Assembly: GCA_032158295.1 (NCBI GenBank)
Contig: CM063246.1
Location: 14,977,168-15,041,167 of the forward strand
Reading direction: 5' to 3'
Source: Pycnopodia helianthoides
Taxonomy: Eukaryota > Echinodermata > Asteroidea > Forcipulatida > Asteriidae
DNA: 64,000 nucleotides
The translations under genes were made by a program, and so were the position numbers. Shown here in pieces: positions 24,281-35,166 of the stretch (positions within the stretch are counted from its first letter, which is position 1; each line of letters starts with the position of its first letter). Below the pieces are notes generated by a model. The model was given only the letters and a program-made list of their open reading frames with translations. It was not told the origin of the DNA and searched no databases.

Positions 24281-24807
24281 CTCCCAGATGTTAGAAGGTT
24301 TACAGACTCTGTGCATCACTAGAAATACACAAGTACATGTTTGGACACAATGTGGACTATTTATTTCACCCTCTTGGTCATTGCTTTATTTCTTTCAAGA
24401 AAGAAAAAATGCTGAAAGAGATTTTGAGAACATCCTGAAATCAGGAAAAAACCCTGAGAAATCACACGCCTGATACGATCAACCGTTGCCGGGTTGGTTT
24501 TCTCAAGGGGGTCCTGTCACCTATAGGAAAATTCCAGGAAAAAAAGGGTTCACTTTCCTCAATTCACATGACATCATGATTTACCCTAGGCGTTATTTAA
24601 GGATAGAATTTGCCATGTTTATGATCTTGCTGGGTGTATTTTTTAGCAGAGAAAGCAGAGCCTTAATTTCATAGTGCTGCTTTTCAGCCCAGAATTCCAC
24701 AGAAATATCAGCCCCCATCTGAAACGTTAGGCAAGAGGTCTGGACAAAGCAATATAACTAACGGTATACTCTTATAATTTGGGGGTTGCATAAAGAAAGA
24801 TTTACTA

Positions 24808-24867
24808 GAGACTGGGACCTCTGGATTAACCTGCCAGCACTCTACCAACTGAGCCATCTAGCCCATA
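24808..24867 (-). mobile_element. tRNA-like SINE head, inverted, truncated
   Basis: The reverse complement begins gggctagatggctcagttgg and continues to aatccagaggtcccagtctc. No B box pair remains. Confidence 0.55.
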
Positions 24868-25905
24868 TGTTGGTAGTATACTATTTTCTCTGAAGTGAAC
24901 CAACGAACCATAGGCACATGACCAAGGGGGCAGGAGTGAGGGGGCAACTGCCCTCCCAAATTTAGTCAAAACAGTAGGGGAAAATCGGGCACAGCAAGAA
25001 GAAAACAAATTGGACAGAGAAAGCAAACAAGGCCTTTTACCTGGTATTAGAACGTGAATATAACAACCTAAAATGTTCACAGATTGACTGTCTATAATGT
25101 TTGCATCAGACAGCTATCGACAAGACATTTAGCCAGCATAATAAATGCTGTACCTTAATTCTTTTTTTAAAAGCCTCCCTAAGCCCAAAAATGTATACTC
25201 CAATCGCTTCCCTATATGTTACCAAGTTTATTTAGCCACCGATAAACAGGTATTTGTTCAAAAAAAATTCAGTGGTCTTTTGTACACAACTGATCTATCA
25301 GTCCAAGCTGATGACAGAGGGACAGAGAATGACGTTGCGACTGGCAAATGGAACCCAAGAAAAATCCAGGAACGGTTTGCAGTCTGTATCATCAAATCAC
25401 ACCGTCACTAATTCAACAAACTGTTCATGCACAACTGACATTATTACGTCGGTCACATCTATTAAAGGGGTTTACAAACAGCTTCGACTCAGCTAACTGT
25501 GTTTCACGGTATAAGTGCACTTATGGAATAGTTGTGAAAATAACTCATTTACTGTACACTGTTCTTGCTCTTGGGATCGTGCTTGATATGAAACAAGTAT
25601 AAACAACTGTCCTATTATAAATAACCCCCATCCACACCTCTCCAACTAACGGTCTCAAGACTGCTGGGAGTTCACGTCCCACTTGACTCTGTGTAATAAT
25701 AGTCACTAGATAGATGGTGCTATAAATGTGCTGTATACTAAAATATTATACTACAAAGACTGGCCTAAAGGGGGCCCCAAAATGCCTTCTGTGTTCCCAT
25801 CTTATTACAAGTCACAAACCAACAAACCAGGGCTCAATTTCATAACGCCATTTTTTTGTGCTGAGCACGTTTGTTTTGTTTACCAGCTTAACGAACATGG
25901 GCCCA

Positions 25906-26088
25906 GGGCCCTTTTCATAAAGCCTGTAAGCACATACAAACTTGCTAAGCACAGAAAAATAGGGCTAAGCAGAAACAGGTAGCCAGCCAACATTTCATGG
26001 AGTTTACATTGGTATGACTGGTGCCCCACTCATTTTTATTTTTTGCTAAGCAGTGTTTTCTGCTTAACACTTTTGTGAAATTGGGCCC
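25906..26088. mobile_element. Family E element
   Basis: gggcccttttcataaagcct at the left, gtgaaattgggccc at the right, with ctaagcac/gtgctaag-type subterminal repeats. A half copy (ggctcaatttcataacgcc) precedes it at about 25832. Confidence 0.75.
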
Positions 26089-27633
26089 TGCCCTTAATTT
26101 TCTCCTTCCACTGAGGTGGGGAACAGCTGAGCAGAAAACATTACTTGCTAACTGTTTTCGCTAAAAGCTAAACCTAGATGGGAACTGGTTTCAATCAATA
26201 TAATATAACATTCTGTTTGGGGAAACAGAATCCACCAAGCATACATTAAGCTCTACCAAAATAGTCTGGTAGGTGAAGGCATATTCATCATGCACAAGAT
26301 CATCTATCTTGTGAATGGTTTTTAAAAAGTTGATGACATTTCAAATTAATATGAGATCTGTACTTATGACGTTTTACTTACACCTCTTGTTTCACGATAA
26401 ATATAACTCAATCTTTACGCTGCTTTGTTGAAGTTTTCAGTATTTAGTTACAAAGTCCATTTCATTAAACACCAATAAAAAAAGAAAGAATAATTTCACT
26501 TTTAACTTTTTAAATGAACATTTGGTGGTCACTTCGACTAAAACACACTCAAAGAAATTATGTTCCTAAACTGAACTTCTATCAAACGAAACAAATCCAA
26601 AAGTTCTCAATCATACAAAATAAAGTAACTCTAACAACACTTTAAACAACTGTTTTGTTTTATATAAAATAGAAAATATCATATATTCACACTTTGATAT
26701 AATATCAATTCAAAAAATATTTTTGTTGAAGCTGTAACGATGGCTAAATTACAAGCTGCAAAGATGGCTAAATTACTCAAAAAAGCATACGCAAATTAAA
26801 CTCAAAGGTGGTAAAACTGACACTTTGACTTACTAGCCAAGAAAATTAACGTCTTATCGATGTTCTTGTTTCAGTTGGGTTTTTTTTTACAGAGAGAACA
26901 AAAATCCTTTTTAACTTTAGCTTTGGGTGGGGGTGCAATAATGCGACATATTTGGGATGTGACTGGTAACCTTGGCCTTGGACAATACTTTTCAAAGCTA
27001 CCGTAATTCATTCTGAGATGTTTCCGCCAGTCCACAAGGCCATCAAAAACCTCTCCAGATTGCAAACTTCACAAATCTGCTCAAAATTTAGAATACTTAA
27101 AAAGGTGTAAAACCAAATCCAACGTGTCAACATCGTGGCCGATTTCTTGGACACATTTTCGAAAGTTTGTTCCAAATTGGACACGGCTTACCTGGCAGTG
27201 ATTCGTCACCGATTCTACAACCAGCAGTTTCTCAACAAATCTTACCAGATCAAATAACTTTTCTCAAATGACTTACACTCATGTAAGCTTTCAAATAGTG
27301 TACCCAACATAATTACACAAGTAAACACACTCTAGCCATTCACTTTGTTTTACAATACAATGACAATACAGTGAATAAAAACATGACAACTCTAAACAGT
27401 TTTGGGATTCATTGAAAAGCAAGAAGTCATATTTCCATGAATGAAAATTGAATCACGTTGTAGCCAAAACCGTTGTGCTCTATCTTGGAGAAAGTAAAAA
27501 CTGTTTCAGTGATTGTTGCTTTTGTGTCGAGGGACACAAGGGAAAGAGCAGGAATAAGAAACTTGCCTGTGGAGGCTTGATAACATGGATTGAATCTTTT
27601 GCATAAAAACATTTTACAGTGATTTGATTCAGT

Positions 27634-27797
27634 CAAGCCTGGAAACACATAGAGACCACAGAGACCATGCCCTGGTCTTTGTCTTGGCCTTGGCGCCCCT
27701 TAAAAAAGTTTGCCTTAGACTTTAAGATTTGGCGATGGGAGTGCCCTTTGCAAAATGAAAATGGCCTTGCCTCTTCAAAGATGGAACTTCAGGCTTG
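27634..27797. mobile_element. Family D MITE, copy 2 (inverted)
   Basis: Terminal CAAGCCTGG / TTCAGGCTTG with family interior in reverse orientation (tgccctggtctttgtcttgg, atgaaaatggccttgcctct). 164 bp. Confidence 0.8.
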
Positions 27798-28430
27798 TTC
27801 AGTTTTCAAAATCTCACTTGGTTAAATATCAGCTGGAGTGCAATGCCGTATGCAACTTTTTCCCGATCCACTGAATAAAAACAAATCTCTCTGTTGTATT
27901 ATTTTGCTGAACCTAGAAACATAGATGGCGCTATACTTTTTGGAGTATCTAGCCACACTTAAACAGAACGGCTTTGAAGTTTGATATCTGTTCAGGACAC
28001 AATGCCTGACTAAATTTCACAAGATACAATTAAAAAGCATCGGTGCTCTCTGTAAAAAAAAAATATCTTTATATTTTCTCTGTGAATGGACATCATTGAA
28101 TGGTGCTCACGACAACAAACTTGTGAACAATTTTCCTAAACTGAACTGATTCCAACATCGGGGCACGGAAATTGAAAGGGAAGGCTAGAACAGTCTTTAA
28201 ATTGTTCAAATTTACAGCAAAACCAGGGATGACCTTTAGTATGCAAGAAATCTCTTGGTTTGGGAGTAACAACAAAATGAGGATGTAAATAATCCAAGCG
28301 ATGGGCCTCAAACTCCACAGTACAGCTAGTACTTTTCTCTTTAAAACAAACTGGTATATACACTATTATTTACACTTCACAACTCAGCAACATATCATTA
28401 TTTGAGTTTTAGTATCAAAAGAAGTTCATC

Positions 28431-28487
28431 TATATATATATATATATTGAGATATATATATATGATATGATATATATGTATATATTC
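28431..28487. repeat. TA/GATA-type microsatellite
   Basis: Runs of (TA)n interrupted by gaga and gatatga, self-complementary. Confidence 0.9.
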
Positions 28488-29393
28488 TTCAGGAGGTTGG
28501 AGCTTTCTACAAATGTCTACTGTGTGCAAATACTCAATTTATGTTTTGCCTGAGCTAATCCATTAAATATATTTTCCTGGAAGTCGTCTAAAGGTTTACA
28601 GCTAACACTATGACCAACAAACCGATGGACACCACCGGCTCGTTTTTAGAACCAACACAACACACAACGGGGATCTTTCCATGGTGCTACCACAAACCTC
28701 CTTACACGACGTGAATCCAACACAGCTGAACTCAAACATCCTCGGAGCACACGTGTATCTGCATATTTTTGCATATTCCATTTTTTTTTATGTCTAATAA
28801 TCACAAGAAAACTGATATCATTTCCGCCTCGTAAAGAACTCAAATCTTGCTAGTTCCATTAAGACACCCTTTCTGGTCCAAACAAGGGTAAAAGGCCGAG
28901 TGGCATCCATAAACCCAGTATAATTTGTAACTGACAGTTGAAGTCATTGAGTGTTGCGTGTTGCAATTGCAATGCAATGAGCCTGAACTACAATGTACAT
29001 GATCGATGGTCATATCCACAACCGGAACTTGTAGTGGGGCCAACACCAGCAAATCTATAAAGAATAACCTCAAAGAATATTGGTGGCCTCTTTGGTTGTT
29101 GAAAAAGGACATCATTAAGAGAAGGGGATACATGTATGAACAATAGAGGGATCATCACAAAGGATTCAATGCATCTTGAAGACAGTATCATGCAAGGAAG
29201 TGCACCTTGAAGATGCCAAAGAGATGCATCTTAAAGTTGATAATAAATACAACAGAAAGCACCTTCAATACCAAATAATCGAAGTAAACCACCTAATAAC
29301 CTTTCGCCCACAGTCAACCTGTCTGATCATTCAAAACCACATGACTGGTGCAGTAACTGCATACAGAAGTAACATTGTACTGTTCAGATGCAT

Positions 29394-29757
29394 TCACCAC
29401 AAATGCAAGCTACACACCTGGGCGATAGTCAACGACCAATCAATGAGAGTGCCTGGAGGAGTAGAAAAAAACAAGCCCAGAGGGATTCCAGAACAATTTT
29501 GCTCCTTACTCCCCAAGCGTAACAGCGAGGGGATCAGCAAAGGAGACGGATGGGACGCTCCCCCGTAGAACCAACGATACAAGAAGAAAGTGCAGACCCC
29601 TAACCCCAACCCCAGCCCTAGCCCCAGGTAGCGGAAGATGGACTTGTGTCTCTGCCACCATTCACTCTTCTTCTGCTTACTTCTCATGTCCGCCACTTTT
29701 TCTTTGATGGTTCTGGTTCGATCTTCTCGGTTCCGCCGTCTCAGCTCTGTCTCGGTA
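29394..29757 (-). CDS. ptpn1/ptpn2: PTPN1/2 last coding exon: basic linker, tail anchor, stop
   Basis: Acceptor is tttcacag|TACC, completing a Ser codon. It encodes a basic, polar segment (STETELRRRNRED...KKSEWWQRHKS), then the hydrophobic stretch FRYLGLGLGLGLGVCTFFLY at about residues 366-385 (numbered from exon 2). That stretch matches the C-terminal ER membrane anchor of PTP1B and the long TC-PTP isoform. It is followed by RWFYGG and 54 more residues, much longer than the few residues after the anchor in vertebrate PTP1B. A gtaagg donor-like site at 29509-29504 could instead splice away most of the extra tail. No convincing poly(A) signal was found close by. Confidence 0.9.
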
Positions 29758-30469
29758 CTGTGAAATAGCAATATTCAAAATATTTTGGCCACTGCTTTTT
29801 TCGATAAAAGTTCCACAAAGTCAAAAAAGAAATAATCAAATGTCTCTGATAAAATCCAAAATGCATAAAAGTGGTCAGTTTCTTTTTGCTAGACCATTTC
29901 TGCTACGTTTTGATTGTCTACAAGCAGTTCTGGGAAAAGCATAAGTAGGCTTCAAGACAAACATTTAACGATCCTATGAAATGAGTCTATGGGAACTTGT
30001 GTACTTTTAAAGTTATTTGAGTTTGCCTGCAGAAGTATAACCATCTTACATTTTACACACGTCATTGCTTGTTGACACAATAATGCTGTGTGGTCCCTTG
30101 ATCATTGCTGTTTATTTGAACGGAGCAAACGCAGCTCCACTGTTTCCAGACTAGTTTTGCAAGAATAAGTTAGGAATATCCATTAAAGTATTCAAGCAGA
30201 AATAACTTAAACCAAGCTCAATCTCAAATAACGCTCCATCAGTTTTTTGTGTGCCACACATGGCTGCGGAAACCAACTGAAGCTCCGTTCAAAATAGTCA
30301 GGTGCTGTTTCAGCTCTATGCTGTTTCAGCTCTAACTTTACTCCCATGGTGGTGTCTGAACTGCAGCCTGGAAACCAGCTTTGCATCAAGCTTAGATGAT
30401 AAACATGTCCCTGCCCCAGTACCTGACACTCATATTTGGCCGTTGATCTTACATGTTAAGAGAGACTAC

Positions 30470-30649
30470 CCAGGCCTGATGCTTCCTTCTTGATAGGGCA
30501 AGGGCACCAAGGCGTTTTCTCCTTGGTAAAGGGGAACCTCTATGAGGAAATTGTAAACTTCTATTGGAGCATTTCAAGGGGCACCAAGGCAATGACCAGG
30601 GGCAACGAAGGCAATTGCCTCTGTTGCCTCCGTGAAGCATCATGCCTGG
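30470..30649. mobile_element. Family D MITE, copy 3
   Basis: Terminal CCAGGCCTGATGCTTC / GAAGCATCATGCCTGG, interior ggggcaccaaggcaatgacc. Located in the phosphatase intron between the last two exons. Confidence 0.82.
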
Positions 30650-30847
30650 ACTAAACTCTAAGCTCTTCCAATTCTCTTCAAATGTGTCCAAGGCTCGATT
30701 TCACAAAGCACTAAGACTCATCTAAGATGCATTTTTAATATTGCCAGAGTGGTTTGTATCGTGACATCACAACTTGCATATCAATTAAGATTGTCAAACA
30801 TCTTACGATCTTCGTGAAATAGAGCCCCGATTTTCTCTAAGAGCTTT

Positions 30848-30997
30848 GACCGTGTCCAAATTGGCAGGTACGGCTACGGCTACAGCTGCGGCTACGGCTA
30901 TTTGGCAGCATCATCATGCGATAAAGTATAGGACGCACTTAGCAATGCCATTAGCAACAGTTGTAGCCGCGGCTAAATCCACCGATTCCGATACGGT
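30848..30997. mobile_element. Family F element
   Basis: gaccgtgtccaaattggc then four GGCTACGGCTAC-type steps, ending gccgcggctaaatccaccga. Interior taggacgcacttagcaatg aligns with the copy at 18388. Phosphatase intron. Confidence 0.75.
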
Positions 30998-31085
30998 ATA
31001 AGATTCATACTAGGATAAATTTTCCCAACTGGTATTCTGTATTGTCACATCACATTTTGCGAAAAGAAATTTAGATTTATTATCA

Positions 31086-31389
31086 CAGGGCTTGAATTTT
31101 ACACTGGACCGCTGGCCCGAGGCCAGTGATTTTAGCATCGGGCCAGTAAACTCAGGTCCGGACAAGTCCGGCAGTCTAGTGTTTGTTTTCAATCGGATCA
31201 ACACAATTCTGTTGATTATCAAAGACTACTTACCCATAATATACAATGAGGTAAATCTTCTCTTAGTGCTTTTTTCATATTCAAACAGCTCGATTATTAA
31301 CCTGTGTAGGCATTTTTTCTTCTCACTTCAATTCTGGTCTTGTACTTAAAATTCCGGTCCAGTAAACAGTTTGAGCTACAAGCCCTGCG
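31086..31389. mobile_element. Probable TIR element (CAGGGCTTG..TGGACC)
   Basis: cagggcttgaattttacact at the left and gtccagtaaacagtttgagc plus tacaagccctg at the right form imperfect TIRs. 304 bp, phosphatase intron. Confidence 0.6.
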
Positions 31390-31715
31390 GTCTTGTGGGT
31401 TTTTCCCCAAAATTCTAGCCCTGTTTTTATCTAACTTGTACTTAAAGACTAATCATAGCAGTTTTTTTAAATCAGGCCCAGCTCTTACAGCAGTAGTACA
31501 GTCGCAAAAAAACTATTGGCAGTTATGGTCTCGGAAAGTCAAAGCTGTAATGATTGTGTTGGAATGTACTACCTTTTAAATTTGCGTTCCTAAGTATGCA
31601 ACACCGTTAAAATGCTCTTTACATGCTGATTTGACGTATGCATTAAGGACACTTTTAAAAAAAATGTAAAAAAAAATATTTTCATTTGATGGGAGCAGTT
31701 GTAGTGTTTTCTTAC

Positions 31716-31867
31716 CTAGCACCAGGATTACCGTCATAACTGTGTGCTTTGACATCATTACTGTCTTCTTGTCTTGATGCCTTCGCATCATTCCCATCTT
31801 GCTCCTCCGGTGAATGAGGGCGCTTTATTTTCCTTGGCAGCGGAGGTGGGGCTTCGTGTTCCCCTTC
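31716..31867 (-). CDS. ptpn1/ptpn2: PTPN1/2 exon: proline-rich and acidic tail
   Basis: Begins EGEHEAPPPLPRKIKRPHSP and continues as a hydrophilic segment rich in D, E, K, N and S. The PPPLPRK motif is in the place of the proline-rich SH3-binding segment of PTP1B, just after the catalytic domain. Acceptor ttgaaatag|GAAG, donor GCTAG|gtaaga. 152 nt, ending phase 2. Confidence 0.9.
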
Positions 31868-31987
31868 CTATTTCAACGGGAGATCAATCAGGTAAAAAGA
31901 TTTAAGTTTACTTCACTGAAGTGGTCTAAACCTGTACAATTAAAGGGGATGTTCAGTGCAATCTGCAGTTCATGAACAAATCCACCC

Positions 31988-32150
31988 AAGTGTGTAATGA
32001 CCTCCAATCGTGGACCCTCCTTTGTTCAACTCTTTGTCCTGACAAACGTGGACCCCATTGTTTTCCTTTGTGATAGCAAACGTGGACCTATTGTCCCTTT
32101 TGTTGTAAGTCCTCGGTTTGAATGTCACTACAAACTCACATCATTTGGTG
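31988..32150 (+). repeat. About 160-bp duplicated intron segment, copy 1
   Basis: gtgtgtaatgacctccaatc ... aagtcctcggtttgaatgtc is repeated at 32709-32862 with few differences, the second copy directly after a CA tract. In the intron following the Q-loop exon. Confidence 0.9.
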
Positions 32151-32327
32151 ATCAGTTGGAGCAACCAAACTGTGGAATGTCCCAGAGTTGTCTTACTGCT
32201 GTAAGACCAGCCAGGGTCTGGTATTTCAACATTCCCTCCTCGTCTCATGAAGTGACGGAGTGGACTGCATGAGAGTGCCCTATCTACCAAGGATGTCTTG
32301 GATAGCCCCTGCCCGACCGCCACCGAT

Positions 32328-32354
32328 ACACACACACACATACACACACACACA
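32328..32354. repeat. (CA)n microsatellite
   Basis: acacacacacatacacacacacaca-type tract; further CA tracts at 32692-32711 and 32857-32872. Confidence 0.9.
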
Positions 32355-32369
32355 GCTGTACGGATCCAG

Positions 32370-32435
32370 TTTGTGGGGTACTGCTATTGTTGTTCTATTA
32401 TTCTCTTTTCTGAAGAATTCCCTTGTGGGGTCCAA
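32370..32435 (+). repeat. GTGGGGTCC-type interspersed repeat
   Basis: tgtggggtactgctattgtt ... ctgaagaattcccttgtggg matches, inverted, the segment at 50541-50606. Followed by further ttgtggggtcc / ggaccccaca motifs to 32500 and by CA tracts. Confidence 0.7.
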
Positions 32436-32708
32436 TTGTTCCTATTGAAATGACCTTGTGGGGTCCTGTGTTCCATTGTTGTCAGGACCCCACATATGCC
32501 CTTCCGTCAGCCCACACACATGTTTATGAATCCCATAAATCAAGGACTTCTCTTTGTTCTCCCATTGTTTGAACTTACTTTTTTTAGTGAAGTCCTCTTT
32601 GGTTTTTCTACACGAAAGCCAAGCGAGAACTTCCTCGCTCTGTCAAAACACCCGGATCCCTTTTGTTAAAGTCCTCGGTTTTAAAGGGTAGACACACACA
32701 CACACACA

Positions 32709-32862
32709 CAAGTGTGTAATGACCTCCAATCATGGACCCTCCTTTGTTCAACTCTTTGTCCTGACAAACGTGGACCCCATTGTTTTCCTTTGTGTTAGCA
32801 AACGTGGACCTTTTGTCCCTTTTGTTGTAAGTCCTCGTTTGAATGTCACTACAAGCTCACAC
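32709..32862 (+). repeat. About 160-bp duplicated intron segment, copy 2
   Basis: Second copy of the sequence at 31988-32150 (tcatggaccctcctttgttc, ctgacaaacgtggaccccat). Preceded and followed by CA microsatellites. Confidence 0.9.
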
Positions 32863-33011
32863 ACACACACACATTTGTCAAACCAGTATATTGAAGACTT
32901 CTCTTTGTTCTCCCATTGTTTGGACTTTTACAATGTCCCAATTGGTTTTGCACACAAAAGCTAAACCGAAGCTGGTCATGTGTTTGTATTGAACTCTTTA
33001 TACAAACCCTT

Positions 33012-33083
33012 CAGGCTTACGAGCCTCAACAGGCTTCAGAACTCCAACAGGTTCAAGAACCTCAGCAGGCTTAAGAACTCCAT
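33012..33083. repeat. 18-bp x 4 minisatellite
   Basis: Four imperfect 18-bp units (caggcttacgagcctcaa and variants) lie between the truncated and first full copies of the 115-bp duplication. On the minus strand one frame reads as a hexapeptide repeat (GVLKPx/EVLEPV), but this frame is not linked to any recognised exon. Confidence 0.8.
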
Positions 33084-33543
33084 ACTAACCTCCAATACTA
33101 ATGATCCAAGTCCATTGCCTTCTAGTATAGCCTTAGCACCAGCTAGTATAGCAAGGTAGCTTAACCGAAGCTGATCATGTGTTTGTATTGAACTCTTTAC
33201 TAACCTCCAATACTAATGATCCAAGTCCATTTCCTTCTAGTATAGCCTTAGCACCAGCTAGTATAGCAAGGAAGCTAAACCGAAGCTGACCACGTGTTTG
33301 TATTGAACCTTTTACTAACCTCCAATACTAATGATCCAAGTCCATTTCCTTCTAGTATAGCCTTAGCACCAGCTAGTATAGCAAGGAAGCTAAACCGAAG
33401 CTGACCACGTGTTTGTATTGAACCCTTTACTAACCTCCAATACTAATGATCCAAGTCCATTGCCTTCTAGTATAGCCTTAGCACCAGCTAGTATAGCAAG
33501 GTAGCTAAACCGAAGCTGATCATGTGTTTGTATTAAACCCATC
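33084..33543. repeat. 115-bp x 4 tandem duplication of PTPN exon end plus donor
   Basis: Four copies with exact 115-bp spacing start at 33084, 33199, 33314 and 33429. The last overlaps the real exon (33435-33611). Each copy carries the coding sequence from about NTHDQLRFSY to GSLVLE plus the gttagt donor. Copies 1 and 4 resemble each other, and copies 2 and 3 share variants (gaagc, ccacg), implying stepwise duplication. 115 is not a multiple of 3, and read-through meets TAG early in copy 3. A truncated further copy lies at 32958-33003. Confidence 0.95.
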
Positions 33544-33611
33544 CTGCATCTTCTCATTTCCAGTAAGATTTCTTTAACGCTGAGTCCATTCGTATGTCCA
33601 TTCTTTTCAAT
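33435..33611 (-). CDS. ptpn1/ptpn2: PTPN1/2 exon: end of catalytic domain with Q-loop
   Basis: Encodes 59 residues including VKEILLEMRRCRMGLIQT, then HDQLRFSYLAILAGAKA. The Arg of EMRR and the Gln of QTxDQ (Q-loop, which positions the hydrolytic water) are conserved. Acceptor attcttacag|ATTG; donor GGAG|gttagt, weaker than the other donors of this gene. The 3' part of this exon plus the donor is the right-hand member of a fourfold 115-bp tandem duplication extending into the intron. This is the copy kept in frame. Confidence 0.94.
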
Positions 33612-33989
33612 CTGTAAGAATTAACAAGATGAGAATATAAGATCTTCAAACACTTATTTGCATTGAATGCTAAGGAAGTCAGAATGTAACCAAACAATAC
33701 CTGGAAAATGTTCAGCTCACTTCTTAATGTAAAGGTAAGTCAGTGTGATGGTTTGTTTTGAAATCAAATGTGCGGTTAAATAAAAACAAAATCAAAACTG
33801 AACAAAGGGGTAATGGTCTTCTCTTTTTCTTTTTCAGATAAAACACTGGAAAACCCAATGTGTTAGATTTTATAGACTCGCTACACTGCAATAAATAGAA
33901 GACTGAAGGTTTGGACACAACAAACCTGTGTCTTTTGCTACCAAACTTTAAAAACAGAAACAAAATCCGCTTACATAATTGACGGTTGT

Positions 33990-34745
33990 GCAGCGGGTAA
34001 TAGCGGGTAGTGTGAAGTGGGTAGCAGGTAGTGGGTAGCAGTTAGTGTGTAACAGGTAGTGTAAAAGGGATAGTGTGTAGTGGATAGTGTGAAGCGGTAG
34101 TGTGTAGTGGGTCGTGTGTAGTTTGTGGCTGGTAGTGTGTAGTTTGCAGTGGGTAGTTGGTAATTGGTAGCATGTGGTGTTTAGCGGGCTGTTTGTAGTT
34201 GGTAATTGGTAGTGTGTAGTTTGTAGCGGCTGTTTGTAGCAGGCTGTTTGTAGCGGGCTGTTGTAGTTGGTATTTTGTAGGCTGTTGTTGATGTTTTAGC
34301 GGGCTGTTTGTAGTTGTAGTTGGTATTTGTAGGGTGTTTGTAGTTGGTATGCGTATGTGTAGCAGTGTTTGGTAGTGGTAGTTGTGTGTTTGTAGTGTAG
34401 CGGGTAAGGTATGTATTGTAGGTGTTTGTAGTGGTAGTGTGTAGCAGGCTGTGTGTAGTTGGTAATTGGTAGTGTGTAGTGGTAAGTGTGCAGTGGGGTA
34501 CATGTAGCGAGTCTGTGTATGGGGTACTGTAGCGTAGTCTGTGTAGTGGGTAGCATGTAGCGAGTGTGTAGTGGGGTAGATTGTAGCGAGTCGTGTAGTG
34601 GTACAGTGCGAGTCCGTGTAGTGGGGTAGCATGTAGCGAGTCCTGTGTAGTGGGGTAGCATGTAGCGAGTCCTGTGTAGTGGGGTAGCATGTAGCGAGTC
34701 CTGTGTAGTGGGGTAGCATGTAGCGAGTCCTGTGTAGTGAGTAGC
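33990..34745. repeat. GT-rich degenerate minisatellite array
   Basis: About 750 bp of repeats based on gtagcgggtagtgtgtagtg, poorly ordered on the left. On the right they sharpen into nearly perfect 29-bp units (gtagcgagtcctgtgtagtg plus gggtagcat) at about 34600-34740. It begins about 210 bp from the catalytic exon of the phosphatase. Long open frames on the minus strand here are repeat artefacts. Confidence 0.9.
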
Positions 34746-34956
34746 GAGCCTCTCTAGGCAAGGTTTCCTTTCTGTACTGAGTGTATTGGTGTTATCTGCT
34801 TCATGAAATTAAGCAGTGAGCCTAATTTTATTTCGCTGATTTATCACATAAATACTTTTCAGCAGAAAAACAGATCATTTAACTTACTGTTGCTGATTCC
34901 CCACAGCTATTTAATCATGAAATCGGGCCTCTCTGGGAAAGTGAAGCTGTACTCAC

Positions 34957-35166
34957 CAATACTAAACACGTATCTACCAAGCAGAATGTACCAGACCTTC
35001 CAATGCCGGCACTACAGTGAATGACAGGGGGACCAACATTATCTGCCAATGACCCTGTTTGCCTGACGTGGTGGAGAAATTTCAAAAAGGCCTCTGGTGA
35101 CTTGGGCACCCCGAAGTCTGGCCACTTTGTATAGTGAAGTTGGAGGACTCCTTTAGTTTCGTTGGT
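34957..35166 (-). CDS. ptpn1/ptpn2: PTPN1/2 exon: WPD loop and catalytic P-loop
   Basis: The catalytic exon, 70 codons. WPDFGVP holds the general-acid Asp (codon 35118-35116). [14 protein letters not shown] holds the nucleophilic Cys (codon 35016-35014) and the phosphate-binding Arg of the CX5R signature. All active-site residues are intact, so an active phosphatase is expected. Acceptor tattgcag|ACCAAC, donor GTATTG|gtgagt. It ends [10 protein letters not shown], as in PTP1B and TC-PTP. A GT-rich repeat array starts 210 bp downstream in the next intron. Confidence 0.97.

Larger units (their letters stand above)
24290..29393. other. Possible phosphatase 3' UTR and downstream DNA
   Basis: Immediately 3' of the phosphatase stop on the minus strand. 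It holds a tRNA-like SINE, family E and D elements and a TA microsatellite. No minus-strand AATAAA was found within about 1 kb of the stop, so the transcript end is undetermined. Confidence 0.4.

Noticed and set aside
33084..33434. Extra phosphatase exons encoded by the 115-bp copies
   Set aside because: The copies lack a proper acceptor and polypyrimidine tract, are out of frame with one another (115 bp), and read into stops; kept as a repeat with duplicated donors.
34042..34761. 239-codon minus-strand frame rich in Tyr, Thr and His
   Set aside because: Produced by the GT-rich minisatellite; composition is purely that of the repeat.
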